A stretch of 64,000 nt of DNA, taken from positions 86,659 to 150,658 of the forward strand of contig NZ_JACIGK010000012.1 of assembly GCF_014197915.1 (NCBI RefSeq), read 5' to 3'. Both the position numbers and the translations under genes were made by a program. Under the pieces are notes generated by a model. It was not told the origin of the DNA. It saw only the letters and a program-made list of their open reading frames with translations, and searched no databases. This DNA comes from Roseospira visakhapatnamensis. Its GTDB lineage: Bacteria; Pseudomonadota; Alphaproteobacteria; Rhodospirillales; Rhodospirillaceae. Shown here in pieces: positions 8,275 to 15,807 of this stretch. The stretch's first letter is position 1, and each line of letters opens with the position of its first letter.

Positions 8275-8366
8275 GGCCTGTCTCGTGCCCTCTGTCGCGG
8301 TGGCCTGCGGCAACGCCCGGAACGGCGGCGGCCCGGCGCCTGTCTCGGCGGCGCGTCCGGTTTTGG

Positions 8367-8885
8367 TCAGAGAAAGACCGTGCGGCCTGTCCCGTCGCGA
8401 TCACCGCGCTTTTTCTGCCGGGCGCCGATCTCGGCGGCCTTTTCGATGTCGCGGAACGTCGCCAGGGCCTCCTCGGCCTGATCGAGGAAGAAGTCCGTGC
8501 CGGCGACGGCCAGGACATCCAGGGCGTCCTCGTTGCTCTGGATGAACTGGCAGTCGTCGTCCGCGTCCAGGTAGCAGGCTTCCAGCAGGGTCGGTTCGGC
8601 CAGCCGCAGCGTGCCGTCCGGACGCAGGCCGGGGTCCTGGGGCTCCAGCCAGCGCACCACCCAGGTGCCGTCCAGGTCGACATGCGTGTTCAGGCGGCGA
8701 CAGAGGTCGAAAGCAATCAGAGCATGCCGGTCGGTGACGCGCATGGCGCCCCGCTCGGCGACGACACGCACGGTGCCGCCCGCGCACGGGGCCACCACCC
8801 AGTGCGGGTCCCCCTCGTGGTAGAGCGGTGGCAGCTTTTTCGGGGGACCGGACCGGCGCCGGTGACGGACATGAAGGAAGGACAT
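8367..8885 (-). CDS. Small phage protein of unknown function between portal and scaffold
   Basis: A 172-residue protein; I chose ATG 8885 over an in-frame GTG 30 bp upstream because it gives the basic N-terminus MSFLHVRHRRRSGPPKKLPP. The middle is beta-like (HWVVAPCAGGTVRVVAERGA) and holds a VDLDGTWVVRWLEP segment; the C-terminus is acidic and helical (DQAEEALATFRDIEKAAEIG) before a short basic tail. It lies in the portal-scaffold interval, where head-maturation or small morphogenesis genes often occur. I recognise no family. Confidence 0.5.
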   Translation of the reverse strand: MSFLHVRHRRRSGPPKKLPPLYHEGDPHWVVAPCAGGTVRVVAERGAMRVTDRHALIAFDLCRRLNTHVDLDGTWVVRWLEPQDPGLRPDGTLRLAEPTLLEACYLDADDDCQFIQSNEDALDVLAVAGTDFFLDQAEEALATFRDIEKAAEIGARQKKRGDRDGTGRTVFL

Positions 8886-8939
8886 GGCCTGGGCTCGTCT
8901 GTGGGCGACGCGCACAGGGTGAGCGATGTCCCGTCGCGA

Positions 8940-11069
8940 TCAGCGCGGCGGGCGCGGCGGCGGCATGGGGGCCGGACCGGGGACGGGACCGGGGGCCGGA
9001 CCGGGGGCCTGGGGCGCGGGCGCTGCCCCGGGCGGTCCCCCGGGCGCGGGCGACGGCGGCGGCGGTGGCGGCGGCTGATAGGGCGCGGTGCCGGCGAACG
9101 GCCGGCTGGCGGTGATGGGCGGCAGGGACGCCCCGGGCGGCTGGCCCAGCTGGGTCGTGACGGCCAGGTGCTGGGCCTGGGCGGCGGCCTCCTGGGCGGC
9201 GCGCTGCTCCTCCAGGCGGGCGATGATGGCGTCCTTGCCGGCAATGCTGCTGGAGCGCACGAGAATGTCGTCCGGAATGGGCACGCCGCGCTGCCGCAGT
9301 TCCAGGGCTTCCTCGAACTGCGCCTGCATGTAGCTGGACGACACCGGGGTCTCGTCGATGACGATGTCGTAGGCGCCGGCGGCCAGGTTGTTGACCACGG
9401 CGCCGGCCGGGTCCCGCTGGTTGACCACCACCGTCTGCTCGCGGTCCATCTCGCCGCGCACGCGGATGATGCGTTCCTCGGTGTAGTAGCGTTGCACCAG
9501 CGAGAGAATCACCCGGGCCTTGAGCTCGCGCGAGCGGGCCAGGTTGTCGAAGTCCGGCTCGACGGCGTTCAGGGCCTGGCGCTGCCGGGCCTCGATGGCC
9601 CGGCCGCTCTGCACGCGGTCGATGTGCCCCATGGCGGATTCGTTGATGCCGCTGATCTGCTTGATGTCCTCGGCCGAGTCCATCTCGAACATCTTCCAGC
9701 CCTGCGGGGGCAGGCTGGGCTGGATGCGCTGCAGCGGCGCCGTGCCGCGCTCGCGGGTGATGATGACCCCGGGGCGGGCGCCCTCGTCCTCCAGCGCCCG
9801 CATGTTCTCCTCGTCCAGCGCGCCGCGCTCGACATCCCAGCCGCCGTTCGCCGACGTGCTGAGGATGTGCAGCCGGTTCATGCGGCTTTTGTTCAGCTCG
9901 ATCTGGGGATCGATCAGGTCCTCGATCAGGCCCTGGGTGCGGCCGCGCCGGAAGTAGGGGAAGAACGGCACGACGGTCATGTGCTGGTAGGGCGACCAGT
10001 CGTCGAACAGCACGCGGTCGCAACAGGTGACGGTCCAGCGCACGCAGCGCTCCACGGCGCGCTCGATCCCGAACGGCAGGCCCCGCGCCTGGTTCCACTG
10101 GATCAGCCGGGCGACCTTGCGGTCGCTCCAGGTCGCCGGCAGCGTCATGCGCTGGCCGGTCGTGTGGTCCGTCGCCCGCCAGACCTCGCGCAGCTCCCAG
10201 TGCTGGGTCTCCAGCACCCGCAAAAGCCGGCGGGCGCGGTGGACGTGCTCGACCGGATGGAACCCCTGGGTCTCCGACCCCAGGATCGGCGCCGCCGCCG
10301 CGTCGTAAGGACCGCCCAGGTATTCGTCGAGCCCGAAGGTGCGGTCCGGCGTGATCTCGTCGGCGGGTTCGGTGCCCGCGTCGCCCCGCACGGGCATCCC
10401 GTCGGGCTGGTCCGCCCGCAGATCGCCGGCCACGGCGCGGCCGAACAGCACGTCGATGTCCCGCAGGCTCATCCAGCGCGACAGCGTCACATAGGCCCAG
10501 CCGTCGGGCTCGTAGGTGTTCGCCTCCGGATCGAGATAGACGCTGAACGGATCCAGGTCGCGAATGCGCACCTCGCCGAGCGCGTTCCTCTCGTAGTCCA
10601 GGCGCACGTCCCAGAACCCGCGCCCGGTCTGGATTCCATCCTGAAACACCTGGGAATCGATCCAGCGGCTGCCGTTGCGCTCGTCGATCTGCTTGCTGAC
10701 CATCGACAGGGCCTCGGCGGTCTCCTTCGTGCCGCTGCCGTCGTTGCCGGGCTTGAACACCGTCTCGTACCGGTTGCGGCGCATGAACCCCTGCACCGTG
10801 CGCACCACGGGCTTGATCCTGTTGATCACCAGCACCGGACGCCCCTGCGCCTCCATCTCGGCGCGTTCCGCCTCGGTCCACTGGTCGCCCTCGTAGAAGC
10901 GCACGCACTCCCGGGCCTTCTCCGCCCAGCGGACCATGCCGGCATGGGCCAGCCGGAACCGCTCCAGGTTGGCGGCCACCACCGCCGGGTCCTGGCGCGG
11001 CATCCGCCGCGGCGCGGTGGGCGAGGCGAACCCGCCCGTCGATCGGGCCGGGGGCCGCGAACGGGTCAT
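8940..11069 (-). CDS. Phage portal protein, P22 gp1-like
   Basis: A 709-residue protein with ATG 11069 behind GGAGGA. The portal is the dodecameric ring through which DNA enters and leaves the head. The family is seen in RFRLAHAGMVRWAEKARECV, FYEGDQWTEAE and RPVLVINRIKPVVRTVQGFM near the N-terminus, and in IELNKSRMNRLHILSTSANG followed by an acidic loop in the middle; these are standard for P22-type portals (Pfam P22_portal). The C-terminal ~60 residues are a Pro/Gly/Ala-rich tail ending in repeated Pro-Gly-Pro-Ala, an extra beyond the usual fold. The start overlaps the stop of the truncated terminase gene (ATGA), so the original phage gene order terminase-portal is kept. Confidence 0.8.
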   Translation of the reverse strand: MTRSRPPARSTGGFASPTAPRRMPRQDPAVVAANLERFRLAHAGMVRWAEKARECVRFYEGDQWTEAERAEMEAQGRPVLVINRIKPVVRTVQGFMRRNRYETVFKPGNDGSGTKETAEALSMVSKQIDERNGSRWIDSQVFQDGIQTGRGFWDVRLDYERNALGEVRIRDLDPFSVYLDPEANTYEPDGWAYVTLSRWMSLRDIDVLFGRAVAGDLRADQPDGMPVRGDAGTEPADEITPDRTFGLDEYLGGPYDAAAAPILGSETQGFHPVEHVHRARRLLRVLETQHWELREVWRATDHTTGQRMTLPATWSDRKVARLIQWNQARGLPFGIERAVERCVRWTVTCCDRVLFDDWSPYQHMTVVPFFPYFRRGRTQGLIEDLIDPQIELNKSRMNRLHILSTSANGGWDVERGALDEENMRALEDEGARPGVIITRERGTAPLQRIQPSLPPQGWKMFEMDSAEDIKQISGINESAMGHIDRVQSGRAIEARQRQALNAVEPDFDNLARSRELKARVILSLVQRYYTEERIIRVRGEMDREQTVVVNQRDPAGAVVNNLAAGAYDIVIDETPVSSSYMQAQFEEALELRQRGVPIPDDILVRSSSIAGKDAIIARLEEQRAAQEAAAQAQHLAVTTQLGQPPGASLPPITASRPFAGTAPYQPPPPPPPSPAPGGPPGAAPAPQAPGPAPGPVPGPAPMPPPRPPR

Positions 11070-11290
11070 AGCGTCCTCCACGAGCGGGGGCGGCCGGTCC
11101 TCGGCACCGGCCGCGCCGAGCGTCTGGGCGTCTCGATCAGGCTGTACGTGACGGCGTCGCCCCGGTCCGGGGAGCGCCCGATGCGCCGTTTGACATCCTC
11201 CTTGGGCTCCACCAGGATGCCGCCCCGCCGCAGGGTCCATTTGGGGGCGCAGATGTCCGCCCGCAGGCGCGCATCCGGCGGGGTCGTGGG
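11066..11290 (-). pseudogene. Terminase large subunit, C-terminal remnant
   Basis: About 75 codons survive, ending at the stop at 11066-11068. The sequence APKWTLRRGGILVEPKEDVK followed by RRIGRSPDRGDAVTYSLIE is the signature end of phage large terminases (nuclease domain; the usual form is KD-x-KRxGRSPDxADA). Family members are normally 400-600 residues, so the ATPase domain and most of the nuclease domain are missing. The open frame continues beyond 11290, but that part overlaps integrase-coding sequence on the other strand and bears no terminase resemblance. Deletion or rearrangement at about 11,283-11,296 is the simplest cause. Confidence 0.75.
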
Positions 11291-11524
11291 GTCAGCATGG
11301 AGGACCTGGGCGCATGGATGGGGCATCGTATCCCCGGCGCGGCGACGACCGAAGTGTTCTATGCCGACGCGGATCCGGCCTATCTGGCCGGCGTGCGCGA
11401 GGTGATCGACGGCGTTATGGCTGACCTGGGCGCGCGCATGAAAAACACGCCGATGCGGCCCGGGCCCGCAGAGGCGGCCAACACCGCATGGTGGACGCAA
11501 CAGCGTCTGTACGGGGCCGTCTAG
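11291..11524 (+). pseudogene. Tyrosine integrase, C-terminal remnant
   Basis: An ATG at 11297 opens a 75-residue frame, but the sequence reads as the end of a phage tyrosine recombinase: MEDLGAWMGHRIPGAATTEV, then FYADADPAYLAGVREVID. This carries the conserved GH-R box (MGHR) and the TTE-V-(F)Y segment holding the nucleophilic tyrosine, followed by the PxYL...AID tail common in alphaproteobacterial phage integrases. The N-terminal arm-binding and core domains and the first catalytic Arg are absent, so it cannot be active. It stands head to head with the terminase remnant, which marks the deletion junction. Confidence 0.7.
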
Positions 11525-11529
11525 CGGGG

Positions 11530-11647
11530 CCGGCGCCCAAGTTGCACCCAAAGCGGTCTGACAATAAATAGCAAAAACAGAGAGATAGATCTCTTGAAAG
11601 GCGACGCCAAGAAGATGACCGAAGAGATCGTGCAGGCCCTGGAGTAG
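11530..11647 (+). other. Low-GC gene tail between the integrase remnant and a hairpin
   Basis: This stretch is visibly AT-richer than its surroundings (ACAATAAATAGCAAAAACAG near 11560). One plus-strand frame ends at TAG 11645-11647 and encodes a hydrophilic helix ending LLKGDAKKMTEEIVQALE, which looks like the authentic C-terminus of a lost protein. No credible start or ribosome-binding site precedes it. A hairpin follows nine bases after the stop. I read it as the 3' end of a deleted phage or foreign gene; family unknown. Confidence 0.35.
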
Positions 11648-11655
11648 GGGACCTC

Positions 11656-11684
11656 GGGCCTCCCGTCCATCGAGCGGGAGGCCC
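11656..11684 (+). terminator. Hairpin after the low-GC gene tail
   Basis: The arms GGGCCTCCCG (11656-11665) and CGGGAGGCCC (11675-11684) pair perfectly over 10 bp with a 9-base loop, just after a stop codon. There is no U-tract, so termination strength is uncertain. Confidence 0.5.
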
Positions 11685-11868
11685 GTCCCGGCCGGGTGTT
11701 TGTACACAACGGCGGATGAGCGTGACTCGTTTACCCCCGGGCGCCGTGCAGGACGCCCGGATCCAACGGCGAGGCACCGCGACGCGGTGTCGGGGCCGGC
11801 CATGGACGTCGACGAACCACGGACGTGAAGCAATGGTCATGGTCGATGACCGTTGGCATGACATGAAG

Positions 11869-11903
11869 AAACGGGGCGGCTTCATCGCGAGGCCGCCCCG
11901 TTT
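11869..11903. terminator. Rho-independent terminator downstream of the chemoreceptor gene
   Basis: The 12-bp arms AAACGGGGCGGC (11869-11880) and GCCGCCCCGTTT (11892-11903) flank an 11-base loop and are followed by CTTTTCT on the plus strand; A residues precede the stem for the minus strand. It lies 53 bp beyond the chemoreceptor stop codon at 11956, so it probably ends that transcript, and it separates the prophage remnant from the chromosome. Confidence 0.7.
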
Positions 11904-11955
11904 CTTTTCTGGCCCGTCTCCTGGTGTGGGGTCGGGGGTGTGCGATGCCGTCGTC

Positions 11956-13671
11956 CTACATCACGCGCAGGTTCTTCATGAACTCCGCGACGCGCGCGGA
12001 CAGGTGTTCCGACTGCTGTGACAGGTTCTCGGCGGACGTCAGCACATGCCGGGCGCCGGACCCCGCGCGCTCCGATGTCTTGGTGACGCCCTCGATCGAG
12101 GACGACACCTGCCGGGTGCCGACCGAGGCTTCCTGCGTGCTGCGGCCGATCTCCGTCGCCGCCGCGTTCTGTTCCTCGATGGCCGCCGCGACCGAGGCCG
12201 AGATCTCCCTGATCTTCTCGATCTTGTCGTTGATGTCGGCGATGGTCGTCACGACGCTGTCGGTCCGGTCCTGAACGTCCTTGATCTGCGCGGCGATCTC
12301 CTCGGTGGCCTTGGCGGTCTGGGTGGCCAGAGACTTGACCTCGTTGGCCACCACGGCGAAGCCCTTGCCGGCGTCGCCGGCGCGCGCCGCCTCGATGGTG
12401 GCGTTCAACGCCAGCAGGTTGGTCTGCTCGGCGATGCTGGTGATCAGGTTGACCACGGTGCCGATGGACTCGACCTTCTCGGCCAGTCCCTTGATCTCGG
12501 CATCGCTGGCCACGGACGCCGCGAAGGCGTCGTCGGCCGCCCCCGTCTGCTCCCGCATCTGGCGGCTGATCTCGGTGATCGATCCCCCAAGCTCCTCGGT
12601 GGCGGTGGCCACGGCCTGCACGTTCTCCGACGCCAGTTCGGCGGCGGAGGTTACGTTGGCCGCCTGGCTGCTGGTGTCCTCGGCGATGGTGGACATGGAA
12701 TGCGCGGCCGACTGCATCTGGGTGGCCGCCGCCGAGACCGACTGGATCACCTCGCCGACGCGGGTCTCGAAGTCGGTCGCCAGGATGTCCATCGCCCGTT
12801 GTTTTTCCTGTTCGGCGTGCTTGACCTCCTCGGCGCGCTCGGCGCGCATCTTTTCGATCTTCAGGGCGTTCTTCTTGAAGACCTCGACGGTCTGGCTGAT
12901 GGCGCCGATTTCATCGCCGCGCCGCAAGCCGGGCACCTCGACCGCCAGATCGTTGTCGGCGATCCGGGTCATGGCCGAGATCAGATGGGCGATGGGCGCG
13001 GTGATGCTGCGGGTGATCACCCAGGCCAGGGCGACCGCGACGATGACCGACAGACCCAGCAGCGCGTACGTCTGCAGGGTGACCCGGGCGCGGACGTCGC
13101 GCGAGTTGTCCATGAACTCCACGGCCTTGTTCTGCGCGAAGTTGTTGAGCGCGGTCATGTGCTTGTCGATCAGGGCCACATGCTGGGCGCCCCGCTCGCG
13201 GGTGATGTCGGCGGCCGCGTCGCGGTCCCCGGCGCGCACCAGCGCGATCACGTCGTCGCGAATGGCGCGCCACTCCTTGAACGCCGTTTCGGCGTTGTTG
13301 ATCATGCGGGGATCGCCGAGGAACCGGTCACGCAGGATGGCGAACTGCGCGTCCACATCCCGTTCCAACCGGTCGACCTCCGCGCTGGCCGCGTTGATCT
13401 TGGCGGTATCCCGGGCGAGGGCGATGTCCTTCATGCTCCGATGCATGGCGGTGATGTCGGCATCGGCGGCCAGCACGGCGTTGCTGACGGCGAAGGGGTG
13501 GCGGTACATCCGCGCAGTCAGATCGGACAGCGTTCCCATGCTGTTTTGCGCGATGAGCCCATTGAGGATACTGATCGCGATGAGGACGGCGAAGCCGACG
13601 GCCAGACGCGCGCCAATGCTGAATCGAGAAAAAAAGGAGGGCTGTGTGGTTGTCGCCGATCCTGAGGTCAT
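11956..13671 (-). CDS. Methyl-accepting chemotaxis protein with helical-bundle periplasmic sensor
   Basis: A 571-residue chemoreceptor; ATG 13671 is preceded by GAAGG and gives [20 protein letters not shown], a short cytoplasmic tail before the first membrane helix ([20 protein letters not shown]). Residues ~50-205 are an all-helical periplasmic domain of the four-helix-bundle type; the second membrane helix is at ~210-230 ([20 protein letters not shown]). A HAMP domain follows, then the signalling domain with the hairpin tip [20 protein letters not shown] and the flanking [15 protein letters not shown]. It signals ligand binding to CheA/CheW. No CheRB-docking pentapeptide is seen at the end (NLRVM). 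It is monocistronic with its own downstream terminator. Confidence 0.9.
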   Translation of the reverse strand: MTSGSATTTQPSFFSRFSIGARLAVGFAVLIAISILNGLIAQNSMGTLSDLTARMYRHPFAVSNAVLAADADITAMHRSMKDIALARDTAKINAASAEVDRLERDVDAQFAILRDRFLGDPRMINNAETAFKEWRAIRDDVIALVRAGDRDAAADITRERGAQHVALIDKHMTALNNFAQNKAVEFMDNSRDVRARVTLQTYALLGLSVIVAVALAWVITRSITAPIAHLISAMTRIADNDLAVEVPGLRRGDEIGAISQTVEVFKKNALKIEKMRAERAEEVKHAEQEKQRAMDILATDFETRVGEVIQSVSAAATQMQSAAHSMSTIAEDTSSQAANVTSAAELASENVQAVATATEELGGSITEISRQMREQTGAADDAFAASVASDAEIKGLAEKVESIGTVVNLITSIAEQTNLLALNATIEAARAGDAGKGFAVVANEVKSLATQTAKATEEIAAQIKDVQDRTDSVVTTIADINDKIEKIREISASVAAAIEEQNAAATEIGRSTQEASVGTRQVSSSIEGVTKTSERAGSGARHVLTSAENLSQQSEHLSARVAEFMKNLRVM

Positions 13672-13698
13672 GATGGCTCGCCTTCTCGCAGACGGTGT

Positions 13699-13736
13699 GA
13701 TCCCGTTCGACAAAAGAGATCCCGTTCGACAAAAGA
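13699..13736. repeat. Perfect 19-bp tandem direct repeat in the chemoreceptor leader
   Basis: GATCCCGTTCGACAAAAGA is present twice head to tail (13699-13717 and 13718-13736), about 30 bp upstream of the chemoreceptor start on the minus strand. Confidence 0.9.
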
Positions 13737-14067
13737 CAGGGCGGTATTGTGGGACGGCCGGGGGGCCGGCGCGCCATGGCCACGTCTGTCCGTGAGTCTG
13801 ACGCGTCAGGATCACGGACGATCGGAATGGCTCCCAGACAAGGCGGCCAGTGTAACGAAGCCCGGGCGGGTGTTTAACTATAAAATTGTCAGAGTCCGCG
13901 ATCTATATCAAAGGGTGCATCAAGTCGCGGCAATGTGCGTGAGGGGGCAGGGGGCCCGATCCATGGTCCCCTCCGACCGGGGACGTCCCTCGCGCGGCGA
14001 CGCCGTCACGGAGACCAGCCGTGACGGCACATGTCGCCGCACACCACTTTGAAGTTGGCGCACGTTT
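13737..14067 (-). promoter_or_regulatory. Non-coding leader/promoter region of the chemoreceptor gene
   Basis: No gene is evident here. Around 13,870-13,920 the sequence turns AT-rich (TTTAACTATAAAATTGTCAG and GATCTATATCAAAGG), the likely place of the minus-strand promoter for the chemoreceptor. I do not find a pair of hexamers with correct spacing that convinces, nor a sigma-28-type site. Confidence 0.35.
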
Positions 14068-14109
14068 GATCCGGACAAAAGAGCGCAGACAGCGTCTTTC
14101 GTCTGGATC
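14068..14109. repeat. Palindromic intergenic repeat, copy A
   Basis: The arms GATCCGGACAAAAGA (14068-14082) and TCTTTCGTCTGGATC (14095-14109) pair with two mismatches, and CGC/GCG pair inside. The outer sequence, read on the minus strand as GCACTGATCCAGACGAAAGA, matches copy B at 27,749 almost exactly. It lies 14 bp beyond the malonyl-CoA decarboxylase stop and could also act as that gene's terminator. Confidence 0.7.
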
Positions 14110-14123
14110 AGTGCAGGAGGGGC

Positions 14124-15668
14124 CTATCCCTTGGCCAGGTTCCGGATGGCGGTGGAGGTGGCCACCTTGCCCTGGCCCTGGTACGCCTCATGGTTCCGCT
14201 CGATATCGGAGAGCTTGTAGAGGTAGTTGACCATCAGGCCGCCCGATTGCCGCACCCCCTTCGGTGAGCGATCGCCCATCCAGTTGAGCCGCTCCACCCG
14301 GGCGCCGTTCGACAGGTGGAAGTGGGCCACCGGGTCCAGCGCCACCGGCGGGCGCCCCTCCTGGCGGGGCGTGCGGCGCTCGTTGACCAGATAGCGCGCG
14401 CAGAGCCGCGTCATCGGTCCCTTCAGGGCGGTGGTCAGGGGGTCGTGGTCCGGCCAGCAGGGATCGGCCAGCAGCGTCTTGAAGCTGCCCTTGGCGCCGA
14501 TCGCCGGGCGCCCCGCCTTGGTGTCCCGCCCCGCCTTGATGTCCCTGCCGGTGCGGCCGTCCTTGCCGGCGGCGTCGGCCGCGTCGGCGGTCCGCCCGAC
14601 ACCCGCCTGGGTGATGGCCTTGCGCTCGGCCGGCAGCAACAGGCCGGGCTCGCCCTCGGCCAGGCGCCGATCGAGCCAGCCACAGAAGCCGGGAATCGGC
14701 GACAGCGTCGAGAACGTGGACAGCTTGGGGAAGGAGTGGCTCAGGCGCTCCACCACCTGCTTGATGAGGAAGTTGCCGAAGCTGATGCCGGCCAGGCCCG
14801 CCTGGGCGTTGGAGATGGAGTAGAAGATGGCGGTGTCCGCCTCCTCCGGGTTCAGCATGGGGGCGTCCATGTCCAACAACGCCTGGATGTTGCCGGCGAT
14901 GCCGTTGACCAGCGCCACCTCGACGAAGATCAGCGGTTCCTCGGGCATGTTGGGGTGGATGAAGGCATACAGGCGGCGGTCATGGTCCAGCCGGTTCTTG
15001 AGGTCGTCCCAACTCTGGATTTCGTGCACGGCCTCGTAGGTGATGATCTTTTCCAGGAAGGCGGCGGGCGAGTCCCAGGTGATGCGTCGCAACTCCAGGA
15101 AGCCGATGTCGAACCAGGAGGCCAGCAGGTCGCGCAGGTCGCGTTCCAGGCCGCGCAGTTCCGGCCGCTCGCGGGCCAGCGGCAGCAGCTCGGCGCGCAT
15201 GTCCACCAGGAACTTGATGCCCCGGGGCAGGGCGTTGAACTGGGTCAGCAGGCGCTGGCGCGGCGACACCAGCACGTCGCGCAGGCGGCCTTCGGTCCAT
15301 TGCAGGGCCGCGACGTGGTCGTCCTGCACCGCCAGCACGGCCGCCGCCGCGTCGCGCACCTGGTCGTGGTCGGTGGCGTATTCGCGGGCCAGGATCTCCA
15401 GGAAGCGCGCGCGTCCGGTTTCGTTGAGGCTGAGGTAGGCGCGCCCCAGGGTGGCGGCGCGGGCGCGCGCCGAGACCTCGCCGCCGCGCGCCTCCAGGCA
15501 GGCGTTCATGCCGGCGCGAATCTTGCGGGCGTCGTCCTCGGGCAGGTCCGGGTTGAGACTCGACAGGTCGTCGGCGCTGGACACCTTGTCGGAAATGTCA
15601 CGCCACACCGTGCCCAGGCTGCGCAGGCGGCCCAGCAGGCCGATCGGGGCAGGTTGATTCTGTGTCAT
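14124..15668 (-). CDS. Malonyl-CoA decarboxylase
   Basis: A 514-residue enzyme (ATG 15668) that converts malonyl-CoA to acetyl-CoA and CO2 in the cytoplasm, clearing malonyl-CoA or allowing growth on malonate (MatA in rhizobia). Family landmarks: an N-terminal helical domain, RRLYAFIHPNMPEEPLIFVE, ALVNGIAGNIQALLD, ADTAIFYSISNAQAGLAGIS, GNFLIKQVVERL and FSTLSPIPGFCGWL. These hold the catalytic Ser and His region of the acetyltransferase-like domain. Residues ~365-390 are a Gly/Lys/Asp-rich insert that looks like a flexible loop. The C-terminus keeps HFHLSNGARVERLNWMGDRS and VNYLYKL. No malonyl-CoA synthetase or transporter lies next to it, so a housekeeping role in malonyl-CoA turnover is as likely as malonate use. 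Confidence 0.92.
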   Translation of the reverse strand: MTQNQPAPIGLLGRLRSLGTVWRDISDKVSSADDLSSLNPDLPEDDARKIRAGMNACLEARGGEVSARARAATLGRAYLSLNETGRARFLEILAREYATDHDQVRDAAAAVLAVQDDHVAALQWTEGRLRDVLVSPRQRLLTQFNALPRGIKFLVDMRAELLPLARERPELRGLERDLRDLLASWFDIGFLELRRITWDSPAAFLEKIITYEAVHEIQSWDDLKNRLDHDRRLYAFIHPNMPEEPLIFVEVALVNGIAGNIQALLDMDAPMLNPEEADTAIFYSISNAQAGLAGISFGNFLIKQVVERLSHSFPKLSTFSTLSPIPGFCGWLDRRLAEGEPGLLLPAERKAITQAGVGRTADAADAAGKDGRTGRDIKAGRDTKAGRPAIGAKGSFKTLLADPCWPDHDPLTTALKGPMTRLCARYLVNERRTPRQEGRPPVALDPVAHFHLSNGARVERLNWMGDRSPKGVRQSGGLMVNYLYKLSDIERNHEAYQGQGKVATSTAIRNLAKG

Positions 15669-15807
15669 GGCGCGCCGGCCCCTCTTTCGCCGGTCGAGAG
15701 GCAAACGCGCGGTCGAACCGCCGGAGCCCCTGCCGGGCTTGGTTTTGATGTGGTGCGCGAGGTCGCCCTCGCACGCTCCTGGTATGTGAGCATGGTGGCC
15801 CGCCGTC

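Noticed and set aside
6610..11405. Two long plus-strand frames (about 620 and 900 codons) opposite capsid, scaffold and portal
   Set aside because: They are shadows of high-GC minus-strand genes whose products are recognised; composition is Gly/Arg/Val-biased and there are no starts of quality.
11291..11833. Upstream continuation of the terminase-remnant frame on the minus strand
   Set aside because: The frame stays open, but its translation there is opposite to the integrase remnant and hairpins, and bears no terminase resemblance.
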